Counted from the stretch's first letter, positions 27,043 through 35,955 are shown. The stretch: 64,000 nucleotides of DNA from Cupriavidus lacunae (GCF_003353055.1 NZ_QKWJ01000009.1:62001-126000), one strand, 5' to 3'. A program made the numbers and translations. The notes: generated from the letters alone by a model not told the origin.

Positions 27043-27846
27043 TCAGCCTTGCGCCGGGAGAGGTTCGTCAATTGCCATGGGTAGTCCAGGCGCGGGCGCG
27101 TGGGCCAGGATCATCGGGCGCGCGGCGATGGCGCGCAGCGCGTGCTTGTCGCGCAGCGTGATGGTGCGGTGCCGCACCCCGATCAGTCCGACCTCCGCCA
27201 GGCGCGAGAACTGCCGGCTCACCGTTTCCAGCGTCAGTCCGATATAGCTGCCGATCTCTTCCCGGCTCATGCGCAACACAAATTCCGAGGAAGAAAAGCC
27301 ACGCGCCGCAAAGCCATCGGCCAGCCACAGCAGGAAGGTCACCAGCCGCTCTTCGGCAGTCATCAGCGCCAGCATGGTCTGCAGCGCCCGCGCGTGCCGC
27401 AACTGGCCGTCCAGGGCCAGGAACAACCGGTTGGCGAGCGGCGGCAGGCTGGCCGCCGCATGGCGCAGCGCGTCCACCGGGAACAGGCACAGCTTGGTGT
27501 CTTCCAGCGCCGTGGCGTAAGACGCATAGTGCGGGCCTGCCAGGCTATCCAGTCCGACCATGTCGCCGGGAAAGTGGAAGCCGACCACCTGGGTGCGGCC
27601 GTCCTCGGTCGTGACATGGGTCTTGAGCGTACCGACACGGATGGCATACAGCGCAGTCACCGGATCGCCCAACAGGTACAGGAACTGGCCCTTGCGCAGT
27701 CGGACCGTGCGCTGACCCGGTCCGGCGCCGGCTGGCTGGCAGCCCTGGTGTCGCTGTCGGGCGTCCGGGCAGACGCTGGCCATCTGGCAACCCGTGCTGC
27801 ACGGCATGGCGTCGCGCTGCGGGCGGCGTTGATCGGACTGTGTCAT
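27043..27846 (-). CDS. Crp/FNR-family regulator with FNR-like cysteines
   Basis: 267-residue regulator with a cyclic-nucleotide-like beta roll (about 45-160) and a C-terminal helix-turn-helix. The recognition helix has L-T-L-E-T-V-S-R, the E-x2-S-R pattern of FNR, which reads TTGAT half-sites. Cysteines C16, C20, C26 and C36 near the N-terminus and C120 in K-L-C-L-F-P resemble the [4Fe-4S] ligands of FNR, though the first spacing is C-x3-C, not C-x2-C. The start is uncertain (27846 or 27888); neither has a clear ribosome binding site. It heads a minus-strand set with flhD-like and the unknown gene. An oxygen- or redox-sensing role is inferred. Confidence 0.83.
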   Translation of the reverse strand: MTQSDQRRPQRDAMPCSTGCQMASVCPDARQRHQGCQPAGAGPGQRTVRLRKGQFLYLLGDPVTALYAIRVGTLKTHVTTEDGRTQVVGFHFPGDMVGLDSLAGPHYASYATALEDTKLCLFPVDALRHAAASLPPLANRLFLALDGQLRHARALQTMLALMTAEERLVTFLLWLADGFAARGFSSSEFVLRMSREEIGSYIGLTLETVSRQFSRLAEVGLIGVRHRTITLRDKHALRAIAARPMILAHAPAPGLPMAIDEPLPAQG

Positions 27847-28096
27847 TGGCGCTGTGGATGGAATCGCTGAAAACCCTTGTGCGCCCATTCTAGGGAGCCA
27901 GCCTTGGCAGACAATCCGTACATTCTGATTTGCGGCATGGAAGCTTCTGAGCCTGCGGACGGTACTGGCAGGCTCTGGCCCGCTCCGCTGCACTTGCGGC
28001 CGGAGCACATGGCCTGTCAGCGGGCAGCAGGGGTATCCTTACGGCATCATCAGGATCGAATGCGCTGGCACACGCCTGCACGCCGCTTGAGCCCCC

Positions 28097-30070
28097 ATGA
28101 CAAAACGTCCCGACGATCCGCAACGACGTGCCGCAAGCGCACAGCGCCCTGACGCTGGCGGGCGGCACGACCGTCATTCTGCGGATACGCCTTATCGGAC
28201 GCTGGTGGAAGCCATACAGGACTACGCCATCTTTACCCTCGACGTCGACGGCCATGTCTCCAGCTGGAACAAGGGTGCGGCGCGCATCAAGGGGTATAAG
28301 CGCGAAGAGATCCTGGGCAAGCACTTCTCGCAGTTCTACACGCCCGACGCGGTCGCGCGGCATTGGCCGGAAGCCGAGCTGAAAGCCGCCGCCGAGCAGG
28401 GCCGGTTCGAGGACGAGGGCTGGCGCGTGCGCAAGGACGGCAGCCGCTTCTGGGCCAACGTCGTCATCACCGCCTTGCGGGACGCCGACGGCCGGCTGAT
28501 CGGCTTTGGCAAGGTCACGCGGGACCTGACCAACCAGCGCCGCGCCGCCGAGGCACTGCGCCAGAGCGAGGAAACGCTGCGCCTGCTGGTGGAGGGCGTC
28601 AAGGATTACGCGATCTTCATGCTCGATCCGGGCGGCCATATCGTCAGTTGGAATTCCGGCGCCTCGTATATCAAGGGCTACCGCCGCGACGAGATCATCG
28701 GCCGGCATTTTTCGGTGTTCTACCCGCGGGAAGACGTTGCCGCGGGCAAGCCGGGCCGGCAACTGGAGCTGGCGCGGCGCACCGGGCGCGTCGAGGATGA
28801 AGGCTGGCGCGTGCGCAAGGACGGCTCGCTGTTCTGGGCCAATGTCACGCTGACCGCGGTCTACGACGAATCGCGCGCGCTGCGCGGCTTTGCCAAGGTG
28901 ACGCGCGACATGAGCGAACGCCGCCGCCGCGAGGAACTGGAGCGCTCCAGCCAGCGCCTGAACGAGTTCCTGGCGACGCTTTCGCATGAGTTGCGCAATC
29001 CGCTGGCGCCGGTGCGCAGCGCGGTGACAGCCATGCGGCTGGCACCGGAGGACGCGGCACTGGCAAACAAGAGCCTGGGCCTGATCGAGCGCCAGGTGGC
29101 TCACCTGATCCGGCTGGTGGACGACCTGCTCGATATCGGGCGCATCACCTCCGGCCGCATCGAGCTGCGCACCGAACCGGTCGAATTCAACGACATCCTT
29201 GCGCTCGCCATCGAAGGGGCCCGGCCCGCGCTGGATGCCAAGGCGCAGCGCGTGGACGTGCAGGCCCCGCCCGGCCCGATCCACATGGATGCCGACAAGA
29301 CGCGGCTGGTGCAGGTCATGCAGAACCTGGTGCTCAATGCGTCGAAGTTCTCGCCGCCGGGAACGGGCGTGGTGATTGCCACCTCGGTGCAGAATCGTAC
29401 GCTGGAGGTACGGGTCATCGACCGGGGCAGAGGCATCGCCCCGCACGCGCTCGAGGACATCTTCCACCTGTTCGTGCAGGAAAGCCGGCCGGGCACGGAT
29501 GTGCATGGCGGGCTCGGCATCGGCCTGTCGCTGTGCCGCTCGCTGGTGGAGCTGCACGGCGGCACGATCGCCGCCGCCAGTGCCGGGCCGGGGCTGGGCA
29601 GCACGTTCACCCTGCGCCTGCCGCTGCCGGCCGCGCACAAGGCCGACGCGGCCCTGGGCCCCGCACAGCAGGGGTCTGGCCCGGACACGGCGGCGCTGCA
29701 GGCGCAGCGCATCCTGCTGGTCGACGACAACCGCGACGCGGCCGACAGCCTGGCCATGCTGCTGGAGATGTGCGGCCACGAGGTGACCATTGCCTACGAC
29801 GGCGCGGAAGCCCTGCACGTGGCGCCGCGCTGCCGTCCGCATATCGCGCTGATCGACCTGGCCATGCCCGGCATGGACGGCTTCGAGGTGGTGCGCGCCA
29901 TGCGCGGCGTGGCGGGCACCGAGCTGACGCGTTTCGTGGCGTTGACCGGCTTCGGCCAGCCCGCGGACCGGCAGCATACTGAGGCCGCCGGCTTCGACGC
30001 ACACCTGGTCAAGCCCGTGGAGCTGGAAACGCTGTTCAGCACCATTGCGCGGCTGCGCCGGCCGGACTGA
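28097..30070 (+). CDS. Hybrid sensor histidine kinase, PAS-PAS-HisKA-HATPase-REC
   Basis: Soluble sensor kinase of 657 residues without membrane helices. Two PAS domains (about 32-150 and 160-275) are near duplicates, both containing I-K-G-Y-x-R-x-E/D-E-I and E-D-E-G-W-R-V-R-K-D-G. The dimerisation domain has H297 in L-S-H-E-L-R-N-P, the ATPase domain follows (about 400-520), and a receiver with D587 in I-D-L-A-M-P-G-M-D-G ends the protein. It senses an intracellular cue and phosphorylates its own receiver, then presumably a separate output protein not found nearby. It is divergent from the FNR-like gene. The 250-bp gap between them has no recognisable FNR site. Confidence 0.9.
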   Translation: MTKRPDDPQRRAASAQRPDAGGRHDRHSADTPYRTLVEAIQDYAIFTLDVDGHVSSWNKGAARIKGYKREEILGKHFSQFYTPDAVARHWPEAELKAAAEQGRFEDEGWRVRKDGSRFWANVVITALRDADGRLIGFGKVTRDLTNQRRAAEALRQSEETLRLLVEGVKDYAIFMLDPGGHIVSWNSGASYIKGYRRDEIIGRHFSVFYPREDVAAGKPGRQLELARRTGRVEDEGWRVRKDGSLFWANVTLTAVYDESRALRGFAKVTRDMSERRRREELERSSQRLNEFLATLSHELRNPLAPVRSAVTAMRLAPEDAALANKSLGLIERQVAHLIRLVDDLLDIGRITSGRIELRTEPVEFNDILALAIEGARPALDAKAQRVDVQAPPGPIHMDADKTRLVQVMQNLVLNASKFSPPGTGVVIATSVQNRTLEVRVIDRGRGIAPHALEDIFHLFVQESRPGTDVHGGLGIGLSLCRSLVELHGGTIAAASAGPGLGSTFTLRLPLPAAHKADAALGPAQQGSGPDTAALQAQRILLVDDNRDAADSLAMLLEMCGHEVTIAYDGAEALHVAPRCRPHIALIDLAMPGMDGFEVVRAMRGVAGTELTRFVALTGFGQPADRQHTEAAGFDAHLVKPVELETLFSTIARLRRPD

Positions 30071-30179
30071 CCGGCCGCGGCCCCGAACGCGACCTTCGCC
30101 AATCCCAAACACGCGCCCGCCGCCCCTGCGACACACTAGGGCCTGTTCCATCGCAACAGACCACAGAAAGGAGACAGCG

Positions 30180-31160
30180 ATGCAGGGTTGGATCAGGCGC
30201 GCAGCCACAGGGCTGCTGTTTGCGTTGGCGGCCACCGCCGCCGGTACCGCGCTGGCGGACTATCCGGACAAGCCGTTACGGCTGGTGGTGCCCTTCCCGC
30301 CTGGCGGCGCCACCGACCTGCTGGCGCGCGAGATCGGCAATGCGCTGTCGGTGCGGCTGCACCAGCCGGTGGTGATCGACAACCGGCCCGGCGTCGGCGG
30401 CAACCTGGCGGCCATTGCCGTGGCGCGGGCGCCGGCCGACGGCTACACACTGCTGTTCGGCACCTTCGGCTCGCTGGCGGTGAACAAGAGCCTCTATGAC
30501 AAGCCCGGCTACGACCCGCTGAAAGACTTCGCGCCGGTGGCTTCGGTTGCTTACCTGCCCAACGTGCTGGTGGTGCATCCCAGCGTGCCGGCGCGCAACG
30601 TGCAGGAACTGCTGGCGCTGGCGCGCAAGGAACCAGGCAAGCTGACCTACGGCTCGTTCGGCAACGGCTCGTCGTCGCATCTGGCGGGCGAGCTGTTCAC
30701 GCACCTGGCCGGTGTCAATATCACGCACATTCCGTACAAGGGCAGCGCCGCGTCGATGACCGACCTGATCGGCGGGCGCATCACCATGATGTTCGACAGC
30801 GTCTCCACGGCGCTGCCGTATATCCGCGACAACCGCGTGCGCGCGCTGGCGGTGACCACGCAGAAGCCCTCGGACCAGCTCCCCGGCGTGCCGACGCTGG
30901 CCGCCGCCGGCGTGCCCGGCTACGAACTGACCGCGTGGTTCGGCGTGGTCGCGCCGGCCGGCACGCCCAAGGCGGTGATCGACCGCCTCAATGGCGAGAT
31001 CGTGGCGGCGCTGAACCAGCCGGAAATGGTTGCCAGGCTCGCCAGCCAGGGCACCGTGCCCTTCCCCGCCACGCCGGCGCAGTTCGGCAGCTATATCCGC
31101 GCGCAGTACGAGAAGTGGGACAGCCTGATCAAATCGGCCAATATCAAGCTGGACAACTGA
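30180..31160 (+). CDS. Bug-family periplasmic solute-binding protein
   Basis: 326-residue tripartite-tricarboxylate-type (TctC/Bug) binding protein, a family hugely expanded in Burkholderiales. A signal peptide of about 26 residues ends A-L-A. The Bug hallmarks Y-P-D-K-P-L-R-L-V-V-P-F-P-P-G-G and A-R-A-P-A-D-G-Y-T-L-L follow. AAAGGAG lies 7 bp before the ATG. No TctA/TctB membrane partners are nearby, as is common for orphan Bug proteins. Next to two IclR regulators and an aromatic monooxygenase module, it may bind an aromatic acid. Confidence 0.9.
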   Translation: MQGWIRRAATGLLFALAATAAGTALADYPDKPLRLVVPFPPGGATDLLAREIGNALSVRLHQPVVIDNRPGVGGNLAAIAVARAPADGYTLLFGTFGSLAVNKSLYDKPGYDPLKDFAPVASVAYLPNVLVVHPSVPARNVQELLALARKEPGKLTYGSFGNGSSSHLAGELFTHLAGVNITHIPYKGSAASMTDLIGGRITMMFDSVSTALPYIRDNRVRALAVTTQKPSDQLPGVPTLAAAGVPGYELTAWFGVVAPAGTPKAVIDRLNGEIVAALNQPEMVARLASQGTVPFPATPAQFGSYIRAQYEKWDSLIKSANIKLDN

Positions 31161-31181
31161 TGGCTTGACCGATGGCCTGAT

Positions 31182-32012
31182 TCAGGCCGCGTCCGGCGCG
31201 CCGAAGCGCCATGACAGCCGCCGCGCCGCCTGCCGCACCAGCGCGGCGGTGGCGCCTTCGGTGCGGCTGTCGAAGCTGCCGCTGGAGCCCATCACGGCGA
31301 TCACCAGCGCCAGGCTGCCGGTGTGGTCGAACACCGGCGCGGCCAGAGTGTCGATGCCTGGCACGGGGTGGCTCAGTGCATTGTCGAGCCGGGCCGCGCG
31401 CACCTGATCCAGGCGCCGGGCGTAGGCCGGCGCCAGCTTGCCGCCGGGTGCGAGCACCTCCGCCGCGACGGCACCGGCCATGCGCAGTTCGTCTTTTTCC
31501 AGCAGGCCCGCCAGCACATTGGCTGGCAGATAGGCCGCAGCGGTGCGGCCGATGGCGGTGTGGACCAGCGACAATACCGTGCCCACGCGCAGGCTCACGT
31601 GCTGCGGCCGCGCCGATTCCTCCAGCCGGACCACCGTGGGCCCCAGCGGACCCAGCACCGCCATGGCCACGCTCAGGCCCGTGGCGCCGGCCAGCTCGAT
31701 CACTTCAGGCTCTGCCTCGCGCGTCGGCGACAGCCGCTGCAGCGCAATCAGTCCCAGTTCCAGCGCCAGGGGTCCGCACAGGTAGTTGCCCGCGGCGTCG
31801 CGCGCCAGCAGGCCGGTCTTCTGCAGGCTGACCAGATGGGGGAATGCCTTGGCCGGCGGCATGCCCGCGGCCAGCGCCAGGTCGCGCAGCGCCAGCGGCC
31901 GGCCGGCAGCCACCAGCGCCCCCAGCAACTGGCCGGTGCTGTCGAGCGACTGGATGCCGCGCTGCGGCTTTCCGCCTTCCATGTCTTGTCGGGTTTCTGT
32001 CACGCTGCTCAT
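31182..32012 (-). CDS. IclR-family regulator, second of a tandem pair
   Basis: 276-residue regulator with an N-terminal winged helix (about 18-80) and an IclR effector domain (about 85-265) containing H-T-A-I-G-R-T-A-A-A-Y near residue 150. The helix-turn-helix opens with Q-R-G-I-Q-S-L, and the upstream neighbour has the same Q-R-G-I-Q-S motif, so the two look like paralogues. The start overlaps the neighbour's stop (ATGA at 32009-32012). It ends tail-to-tail with the Bug gene. Confidence 0.88.
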   Translation of the reverse strand: MSSVTETRQDMEGGKPQRGIQSLDSTGQLLGALVAAGRPLALRDLALAAGMPPAKAFPHLVSLQKTGLLARDAAGNYLCGPLALELGLIALQRLSPTREAEPEVIELAGATGLSVAMAVLGPLGPTVVRLEESARPQHVSLRVGTVLSLVHTAIGRTAAAYLPANVLAGLLEKDELRMAGAVAAEVLAPGGKLAPAYARRLDQVRAARLDNALSHPVPGIDTLAAPVFDHTGSLALVIAVMGSSGSFDSRTEGATAALVRQAARRLSWRFGAPDAA

Positions 32013-32836
32013 GCCGGGCGCTCCTGTTCTTCGCGCAGCGCCGCGCCGATGTCCGCCGCCGCAGCCAGCAGGGCCTGCGCCGCCGCGCCGTGCCAGTCAA
32101 CATCGATGGCACCGGTCGATCCCACCAGCGTCAGCACCAGCCGCAGCGCGCCCGCGTCGTCCAGCACCGGCACGCTGAGGCTGCTGACCGCCGGGCTGGG
32201 GGTGTCGATGCTGCGCTCGATGCCGCGCGCGCGGATCTCTGCCAGCCTGGCGCTGAAGGCGGCGAGCTCGGACTCGGTCGCGCCCGGTTGCTGCGCGTGC
32301 CACAACGGCTGCCACTGCGCCGGGGGCTGGAAGGCGCAGAACACGCGCCCGGTCGCGGTAGCGGCCAGCGCCATCACCGTCCCCACGTGCAGGTTGACGT
32401 GCAGCGGCGCACTGGCTGGCACATAGCGGACGATGGTCGGGCCCTGCGGCCCGGCAATGCTCGTCGCCACGCTGAAGCCCAGGGCCTGCGCCAGCGCGTC
32501 CACCCGCGGCAACGCGGCGCGCCAGGCGGGATCCTGCTCCAGGTGCAGCATGCCCAGCCGCAGCGACAGCGGGCCGGGCTCGTAGCGGCCGGACAGATGG
32601 TCGCGCTTGATCAGGCCCAGCCGTGTCAGGCTGACCAGGTAGGCATGCGCCTGGGCTGGCGCGAGCTGCGCGGCATCGGCCAGCGCGGCCAGCGGCATCG
32701 GCGCGCGTGCGGCGGCCAGCGCCGCCAGCAGGCGCCCGCCCACCTCCACGCTCTGGATGCCGCGCTGTGCCTTGTCGGCACGCGCTACGGGCTCGCTAGC
32801 CTGCGCTGTTGCTTCCCCAGCCTTGCGTCTGGCCAT
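32009..32836 (-). CDS. IclR-family regulator, first of a tandem pair
   Basis: 275-residue IclR protein, nearly the same length as its neighbour. It carries Q-R-G-I-Q-S-V, the recognition region A-Q-L-A-P-A-Q-A-H-A-Y-L-V-S-L, and the effector-domain stretch A-T-A-T-G-R-V-F-C-A-F. AGGA precedes ATG 32836; the longer frame from 32944 has no such support. It is divergent from the MBL-monooxygenase genes and the two IclR proteins probably control them, perhaps as a heterodimer or with different effectors. Confidence 0.88.
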   Translation of the reverse strand: MARRKAGEATAQASEPVARADKAQRGIQSVEVGGRLLAALAAARAPMPLAALADAAQLAPAQAHAYLVSLTRLGLIKRDHLSGRYEPGPLSLRLGMLHLEQDPAWRAALPRVDALAQALGFSVATSIAGPQGPTIVRYVPASAPLHVNLHVGTVMALAATATGRVFCAFQPPAQWQPLWHAQQPGATESELAAFSARLAEIRARGIERSIDTPSPAVSSLSVPVLDDAGALRLVLTLVGSTGAIDVDWHGAAAQALLAAAADIGAALREEQERPA

Positions 32837-33159
32837 TGCCGTCCTGTGTGATCGGAAACCCCGGATATTAATCGAACGCCTCCCAAAGCCACGCGAGCAA
32901 GGGTTTACCCGCGCTTTTTGGCATATCTGGAATGCGCCTGCCATTCACCCAAATTATTTGTCATAGACGAACGCTTTCGCTATTGATTAATTTAAGAACG
33001 TTTCCTAAGATTGCACTACCCCGTCGCAACACGGCGCACCCCGTCGTGAGACATCCCAGCATCCATATGAACGGGGCGAGACAGCCCGCGCGGCCAGCGC
33101 AACGCAGCCATCGTGCCGTGCCGGTGCCATCTCGCCCCCCCACACAGAGGAAAGACGCC
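32837..33159. promoter_or_regulatory. AT-rich divergent promoter region, IclR/MBL operons
   Basis: 323-bp gap without a gene. Positions 32940-33010 are far richer in A+T than the surroundings. Three direct copies of GAACGYYT occur at 32874, 32969 and 32996. A GGAAAC at 32854 and a GTTTCC at 33000 are inverted to each other. These are candidates for IclR binding, which cannot be decided here. No confident -35/-10 pair was found. Confidence 0.4.
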
Positions 33160-34119
33160 ATGTCCAAGGCATTCGCATCGCAGGCCGACCTGGAAGCCAA
33201 GCAAGTCACCTTCACCCAGCTGTCCGAAAACGCCTGGGCCTACACTGCCGAAGGCGATCCCAATTCGGGCGTGGTCATCGGCGACGACGGCGTGCTGATC
33301 GTCGACACCACCGCCACGCCGGCCATGGCGCAGGACCTGATCGCGCGCATCCGCACCATCACCGACAAGCCCATCAAGTACGTGGTGCTGTCGCACTACC
33401 ACGCGGTGCGCGTGCTGGGCGCGTCGGCCTACTTTGCCGAGGGCGCGCAGCAGGTCATCGCCAGCCGCGGCACCTACGAGATGATTGTCGAGCGCGGCGA
33501 GGCCGACATGAAGTCCGAGATCGAACGCTTCCCGCGCCTGTTCGCCGGCGTGGAGACCGTGCCCGGCCTGACCTGGCCGACGCTGGTGTTCGAGAAGGAA
33601 ATCACCCTGTTCCTGGGCAAGCTGGAAGTACGCATCGCGCACCTGGGCTCGGGCCACACCAAGGGCGATACCGTGGTCTGGCTGCCGCAGCAGAAGGTGC
33701 TGTTCTCGGGCGACCTGGTCGAATACGACGCCGCCTGCTACTGCGGCGACGCGCAACTGGAGCAATGGCCGGCCACGCTGGACGCCCTGCAGGCGCTCAA
33801 CCCCGAAAAGCTGGTGCCGGGCCGTGGCCCCGCGCTGACCACACCCGAAGAAGTGAAGCAAGGCATCGCCTACACCAAGGACTTCGTTTCCACCCTGTTC
33901 CAGGCCGGCAAGGAAGCCGTGGCCGAAAAGCTCGACCTGAAGGCCGCGATGGCGCACACGCGCCGCGCCATGGACCCCAAGTTCGGCCACGTCTTCATCT
34001 ACGAGCATTGCCTGCCCTTCGATGTCTCGCGCGCCTACGACGAGGCCGCCGGCGTGCGCCATCCGCGCATCTGGACGGCCCAGCGCGACCAGGAAATGTG
34101 GGCAGCGCTGCAGGACTGA
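33160..34119 (+). CDS. MBL-fold protein with degenerate metal site
   Basis: 319-residue metallo-beta-lactamase-fold protein. The usual H-x-H-x-D-H motif is S-H-Y-H-A-V-R here, so the Asp and third His are lost; G-H-T-K-G-D and F-S-G-D-L-V remain, but the usual P-G-H-G near the end is P-G-R-G. I recall relatives with the same H-Y-H-A-V-R beside FAD monooxygenase genes, so this looks like a stable subfamily, not damage. GAGGAAAG precedes ATG 33160. It is the first gene of an operon with the monooxygenase and a DUF2783 protein. A hydrolytic step on a ring-cleavage product is possible but not shown. Confidence 0.82.
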   Translation: MSKAFASQADLEAKQVTFTQLSENAWAYTAEGDPNSGVVIGDDGVLIVDTTATPAMAQDLIARIRTITDKPIKYVVLSHYHAVRVLGASAYFAEGAQQVIASRGTYEMIVERGEADMKSEIERFPRLFAGVETVPGLTWPTLVFEKEITLFLGKLEVRIAHLGSGHTKGDTVVWLPQQKVLFSGDLVEYDAACYCGDAQLEQWPATLDALQALNPEKLVPGRGPALTTPEEVKQGIAYTKDFVSTLFQAGKEAVAEKLDLKAAMAHTRRAMDPKFGHVFIYEHCLPFDVSRAYDEAAGVRHPRIWTAQRDQEMWAALQD

Positions 34120-34174
34120 CGCAAGCAGAACAGAACAGGTAACAAGGCATCAAGGCCTGGATGGAGACACAAGC

Positions 34175-35914
34175 ATGAGCAGCATCGACTACCAGCGGCT
34201 GTCGTTCGCATACCAGCCCTGCGCGGAACAGCGCGCCGGGCAATCCGCTGAGGCAGCACCCGCCGCGGTGCATCCGGTGGTCGTGGTCGGGGCCGGCCCG
34301 GTCGGGCTGGCCACCGCCATCGACCTGGCGCAGCGCGGCGTGCGCGTGGTGCTGGTGGACGACGACTGCACGCTCTCCACCGGGTCGCGCGCGATCTGTT
34401 TTTCCAAGCGCACGCTGGATATCTTCGACCGGCTGGGCTGCGGCGAGCGCATGGTCGACAAGGGCGTGGGCTGGCACGTCGGCAGGGTGTTCCTGCGCGA
34501 CGAACAGGTCTACAGCTTCGACCTGCTGCCCGAGAGCGGCCACCGCCGCCCCGCCTTCATCAACCTGCAGCAGTACTACGTCGAAGGCTTCCTGCTGGAA
34601 CGCGCGCAGGCGCTGCCCAATATCGAGATCCGCTGGCACAACAAGGTGGTCGGGCTGGAGCAACGCGACACGGGCGATGCCGGCGTGGTGCTGACCATCG
34701 AAACACCTGACGGCTGCTATCCGCTGGCCGCGCGCTACGTGGTCGCCGCCGACGGTTCGCGCAGCCCGATGCGCAAGCTGCTGGGCCTGGACAGCAAGGG
34801 CCGCACCTTCCGCGACCGCTTCCTGATCGCGGACGTCAAGATGGAAGCGGACTTCCCGGCCGAGCGCTGGTTCTGGTTCGACCCGCCCTTCCACCCCAAC
34901 CAGTCGGTGCTGCTGCATCGCCAGCCGGACAACGTCTGGCGCATCGACTTCCAGCTGGGCTGGGATGCCGACCCGGTGCTGGAGAAAACCCCGGAGCGCG
35001 TGATTCCGCGGGTGCAGGCACTGCTCGGCAAGGACGTGAAATTCGAGCTGGAATGGGTCAGCGTCTACACCTTTTCCTGCCTGCGCATGGACAGTTTTCG
35101 CCACGGCAATATCCTGTTTGCCGGCGATGCCGCGCACGGCGTGTCGCCATTCGGCGCGCGCGGCGCCAACAGTGGCATCCAGGACGCGGAGAACCTGGCC
35201 TGGAAGCTGGCCTACGTGCTGCAGGGCCAGGCCTGCGACAAGCTGCTGGACACCTACGCCAGCGAGCGCGAATATGCCGCCGACGAGAACATCCGCAACT
35301 CCACCCGCTCCACCGACTTCATCACGCCCAAGAGCGCGGTGAGCCGCGTGTTCCGCGATGCAGTGCTGACGCTGTCCAAGCGCCATGCGTTTGCGCGCAC
35401 CCTGGTGAACAGCGGGCGGTTGTCGGTGCCCGCAGTGCTGCAGGACTCGCCGCTGAACACCGGTGACGACGCCCAGGGCTATGCTTGCAAGCTTGTGCCC
35501 GGAGCGGTCTGTTGCGATGCGCCGGTATCCGGCGCGCAGGGCGCGGGCTGGCTGCTGTCGCACCTGGGCGGGGACTTCACGGTGCTGCTGTTCGGCAACC
35601 CTGACGCCATCGATGCCGGCACGCTCGCCGACCTCGCCGCGCTGAAAGACAGTGGCGTGCCGCTGCGGCTGGTCTGCGTGACCGACGCCACGCAACCGGC
35701 GCTGACCTGCACCAGTGCCACCGTGCTGCGCGATGACGAGGGACTGGCCGCCACGCGCTACGGCGCCACGCCCGGCACCTGCTACCTGATCCGTCCGGAC
35801 CAGCATGTCTGCGCCCGCTGGCACCGCCCCGACCCGGCCGCGATCCGCGCCGCGCTGGCGCGCGCCACCGGCGCCGACCTGCGCGCGCCGCAGCCCGGCC
35901 GCATGGCCGCCTGA
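34175..35914 (+). CDS. FAD-dependent aromatic monooxygenase, PHBH/MhpA type
   Basis: 579-residue class A flavoprotein hydroxylase. The FAD-binding G-A-G-P-V-G-L-A is at about 42, the D-G motif A-A-D-G-S-R-S-P at about 190, and the G-D motif L-F-A-G-D-A-A-H-G-V-S-P-F-G-A-R-G at about 315. A C-terminal thioredoxin-like domain (about 440-560) matches the MhpA/phenol-hydroxylase size class. The substrate is probably a phenol or hydroxybenzoate; it cannot be named. TGGAGA precedes ATG 34175. It is followed 41 bp later by a DUF2783 gene, a frequent partner. Confidence 0.88.
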   Translation: MSSIDYQRLSFAYQPCAEQRAGQSAEAAPAAVHPVVVVGAGPVGLATAIDLAQRGVRVVLVDDDCTLSTGSRAICFSKRTLDIFDRLGCGERMVDKGVGWHVGRVFLRDEQVYSFDLLPESGHRRPAFINLQQYYVEGFLLERAQALPNIEIRWHNKVVGLEQRDTGDAGVVLTIETPDGCYPLAARYVVAADGSRSPMRKLLGLDSKGRTFRDRFLIADVKMEADFPAERWFWFDPPFHPNQSVLLHRQPDNVWRIDFQLGWDADPVLEKTPERVIPRVQALLGKDVKFELEWVSVYTFSCLRMDSFRHGNILFAGDAAHGVSPFGARGANSGIQDAENLAWKLAYVLQGQACDKLLDTYASEREYAADENIRNSTRSTDFITPKSAVSRVFRDAVLTLSKRHAFARTLVNSGRLSVPAVLQDSPLNTGDDAQGYACKLVPGAVCCDAPVSGAQGAGWLLSHLGGDFTVLLFGNPDAIDAGTLADLAALKDSGVPLRLVCVTDATQPALTCTSATVLRDDEGLAATRYGATPGTCYLIRPDQHVCARWHRPDPAAIRAALARATGADLRAPQPGRMAA

Positions 35915-35955
35915 GATCTGCCAGACCCGCCAGACCCTGCACCGCGGAGACTTCC

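Noticed and set aside
31174..31188. Palindrome GGCCTGATTCAGGCC between the Bug and IclR genes
   Set aside because: The arms meet across a single base, which is too tight for an RNA hairpin, and no U-tract follows. It is probably chance in GC-rich DNA.
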